Below, piece by piece: positions 61,832 through 64,000 of a stretch of 64,000 nucleotides of DNA; position 1 is the first letter of the stretch; each line of letters starts with the position of its first letter. The position numbers were made by a program, and so were the translations under genes. This stretch comes from Limonium bicolor. Lineage: Eukaryota > Streptophyta > Magnoliopsida > Caryophyllales > Plumbaginaceae. The notes beneath the pieces are model-generated. The model made no database searches, had not been told where the DNA came from, and worked only from the letters and a program-made list of their open reading frames with translations. The DNA lies in the NCBI GenBank assembly GCA_023374045.1, contig CM041783.1, positions 125,799,503 through 125,863,502 on the forward strand. Reading direction: 5' to 3'.

Positions 61832-62112
61832 CTATCTCGGCGGTTCTTAGAGAACAACCGCCGAGATAGACCCATGGGATTGACCGATGCTGAGTTTGAC
61901 CATGAGTCTATCTCGGCGGTTCTTAGAGAACAACCGCCGAGATAGACTCATGGTCAACTCAGCATCGGTCAATCCCATGGGTCTATCTCGGCGGTTGCTC
62001 TAAGAACCGCCGAGATAGGTACACCTATTTCGGCGGTGCTCATTTCGGTGGTTCACAACCGCCGAAATAGACCCATTGGAACCGCCGAAATAGGCCTTTT
62101 TTTCTACTAGTG
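61832..62112. repeat. CACTA-2 right subterminal palindrome and TIR
   Basis: Three hairpins with arms CTATCTCGGCGGTT / AACCGCCGAGATAG start near 61832, 61908 and 61982. The sequence between hairpins 1 and 2 (CATGGGATTGACCGATGCTG) recurs inverted between hairpins 2 and 3, so 61832-62018 is one palindrome with arms of about 90 bases and one indel. Two shorter CTATTTCGGCGGT-type repeats (62033-62095) lead into the terminal repeat. Confidence 0.92.
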
Positions 62113-63306
62113 AACCCTTATTCATCTACATATCAATCTTACAATCTCCTTACATCCTATACAACTTACTAACATCTCATACCATTCACTAAACGAGTGT
62201 ACAGACACTACTCGTGCAACTAATAGAAGACAACCCGTAGTAAATTCTACCCGATCCTACTCTCAGGACTGTCGCCTTCTGTCATTCACCTGCATAATAA
62301 AAACAGCCCCCAAAGGGGGTCAGCAAAATTGCTGGTACGATCCTCTCATGGCCCCCAAGCTAACGTTGCTACGACGACTAATTATCGATAGCATGGAGGT
62401 TGATTAGATGCACAACATAATAGAAAGTGCAATAAACAACAAGCCAAATATGAACAATCAAAGTTCAAACACAATGAATGACTTCAATGCGTTCCCTTAA
62501 TTAGTGAGTCAATTATTTAACTCCTTAAGTTATGTTTCCCCTTAATCTCAGTCCAACCTTATCTTACCTCAATCTTAGTCCTTATCTTAGTCTTAGAAAA
62601 TAAACCATCCTTTAAATAGAAATGGTTGTAGCTTATCACAGTCTCAGAATACAAACCGTTCGTAAAATAGAAATGGTTGTATCTTATCTCAATGTTTATT
62701 TTTGTCGGGTCAAAAGCAACCCTAGCCAATGAGCTATTAACTCCATTGGTTGAATAAACAACTTATCTTTCAATTTAGGATTTAGGTGATCCTATCGCAC
62801 CATCTTAATGCCTTGGAAATCCAATGTAGCTGAGCCGGCAACCGACCCTAGGCGACAAGTCCAAAGACGACTCCTTAAGCGGAAGTCGGATCTGATCAAG
62901 ATACCGACCCCCTTACCTTGACATGCATGGCTGGAGTCAGTCCCGGATTCCTCACTCCCCCCAAGTTCCAGTTAGTAGAAGTCTCAAGACAATGTTTGTT
63001 GGTTAAACCTCTTTGGGTTATTAACAAACTAATATTAGGGAGTGTTCCTTAGTCTCACACAATTCTTTACTAAACATTAGTTAGTAAGTTCTCACGGTAA
63101 GTTGTGTTAGTTTTCAAACATCACACAACAATACAATAAACATAATATTCCGGTTGCATGCTTTATCTTGTTTAGTCGGCACACATAAACAAATAGCACA
63201 CAAGCCGAGGGACACCTCGTTAGCAAGCAGGTCACAAGAAAGACTGTACCGTTCACCGTTGGTTGTTTCGGTTGCTTACTCTCCTCTGGAGTCCAAATTC
63301 CCAAGT
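62113..63306 (-). repeat. Family A LTR3, right piece
   Basis: It continues LTR3 from AACCCTTATTCATC and is collinear with 37674-38870 of LTR2. The stem-loop block is at 62307-62334 with a perfectly paired CAGCAA-AATTGCTG. It stops at CCCAAGT, where another LTR begins. Confidence 0.9.
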
Positions 63307-64000
63307 TGTAACACCCCTACCGCTAATACCGTCATTACTGTACAAATACTTACCTTTGCAGCGGATACTCCATACACAACGGCGGGTGTACAATGTCGCT
63401 AGTCACCCACGTGACTAACAAGGCGAGTTACAATACTACATAATATCGGTCGGATGAATTTGAACATACCGAGTACTCTACACAATACATTACTTTCCCT
63501 TGCATACTCAACCATAATTCAAATACAACTCCAATACAATACTATATCGAGTATACTACAATCCTTAAATTACCGATACAGTTTGGACTTCCTAATTCAC
63601 ATTACAATACAAGTAAAAATCCCTATTATACAACTACCCATGCTTACACAGCAGTCCCCGTCCTACTCTCTCGAACGGTGGTCAGCTTCGAATACCTGCA
63701 CACTAAAAACGTTCCCCCTAGGGGGTCAGCTTACGCTGAATATGAAATTCGCATATACCGCGTGCTAACCGCGGTACGCCGACTACTTTGGGTCAAATAT
63801 ACATAGAGTTCATTTTACATGCATACATACATACTCATGCTACAACAATACAATCAACCATACTTACATACATACATAAGGTTCGCTACCTACCAAGGAA
63901 GACAATTTGCTAGTCAACCGTTCATTTAGTAATTCGTTCATCCGGTTTCATCGGATGCTCTCTTTTTCCTTACTCGGGTTCACAAGGTTTACACAAGCTT
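63307..64000. repeat. Left end of another related LTR (partial)
   Basis: It starts TGTAACACCCCTACC inside LTR3; CAAGT (63302-63306) may be the target duplication. It shares with the other long LTRs a TTTGCAGCGGA block near the start, the CACCCACGTG block also seen in family B, and the stem-loop block (63714-63739), but it is otherwise diverged. The right end is outside the window. Open frames here are not supported as genes. Confidence 0.8.

Larger units (their letters stand above)
51779..62112 (+). mobile_element. CACTA (En/Spm) transposon with tnp2 and Ulp1-type genes, CACTA-2
   Basis: The ends are CACTAGTACAAAAAA and the complement of CACTAGTAGAAAAAA. The flanking ATC and AAC are an imperfect 3-bp duplication; the empty site CTTACAACCC is seen at 37660-37680. 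Subterminal hairpins (CTATTTCGGCGGTT at the left, CTATCTCGGCGGTT at the right) fill both ends. Inside are a GC-rich leader, several untranslated exons, a broken tnp2 transposase gene (54795-58025) and a second intron-split gene (58160-61514). The order and content fit an autonomous CACTA element that has since decayed. Confidence 0.93.

Noticed and set aside
1..64000. Host protein-coding genes, tRNA or rRNA genes
   Set aside because: Every longer open frame is accounted for by a transposable element or sits in repeat sequence. No cloverleaf with tRNA box motifs and no rRNA-like conserved block was seen, although short RNA genes could be missed by eye.

Overview
This 64 kb window looks like nuclear DNA from a flowering plant. 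The evidence is chromovirus and Tat-type Ty3/gypsy retrotransposons, CACTA (En/Spm) transposons with a tnp2-type transposase and a Ulp1-like gene, AT-rich spacers, and intron-split transposon genes with GT-AG junctions. I cannot place it in a family. I found no host gene, tRNA, rRNA or CRISPR array: essentially the whole window is a stack of transposable elements inserted into one another. Boundaries were set by comparing copies within the window, by terminal repeats and by target site duplications (TSDs).

The framework is a long-LTR Ty3/gypsy-like family (here 'family A', minus orientation, LTRs about 4.3-4.6 kb, TG..CA ends). It forms an LTR-internal-LTR-internal-LTR array: LTR1 2795-7435, internal 1 7436-9475 plus 34352-37534, LTR2 37535-46374, internal 2 46375-51639, and LTR3 51640-51778 plus 62113-63306. 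Both internals are coding-dead; only the primer binding site, polypurine tract and a decayed integrase motif remain. Before it, 1-554 is the end of another family A LTR, and about 555-2794 is AT-rich sequence that may be a diverged relative.

Four later insertions split this framework. (1) Internal 1 holds a Tekay-like chromovirus (9476-34346, TSD CGTTG, minus strand, gag-pol readable with a few stops). (2) The downstream LTR of that chromovirus holds a non-coding CACTA element (10125-25957), which itself holds an 11 kb Tat-lineage retrotransposon (about 11758-22862) with gag-pol, an extra archaeal-type RNase H, a 16-copy 42-bp minisatellite and an antisense gene. (3) LTR2 holds a 4.5 kb solo LTR of a related family (40273-44758, TSD AAGGC). 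(4) LTR3 holds a 10.3 kb CACTA element (51779-62112) with intron-rich 5' leader exons, a broken tnp2 transposase and a second gene ending in a Ulp1 cysteine protease domain. A further related LTR begins at 63307 and leaves the window.

No element looks fully intact, but several could have supplied or used proteins in trans. The signals most worth a second look are non-coding: a paired stem-loop with compensatory changes kept in five LTR copies, palindromic GC-rich motif clusters at a similar place in unrelated LTRs, a 42-bp period shared by the LTR and the minisatellite of the Tat element, and a palindrome of nearly 190 bp at the end of the second CACTA element.
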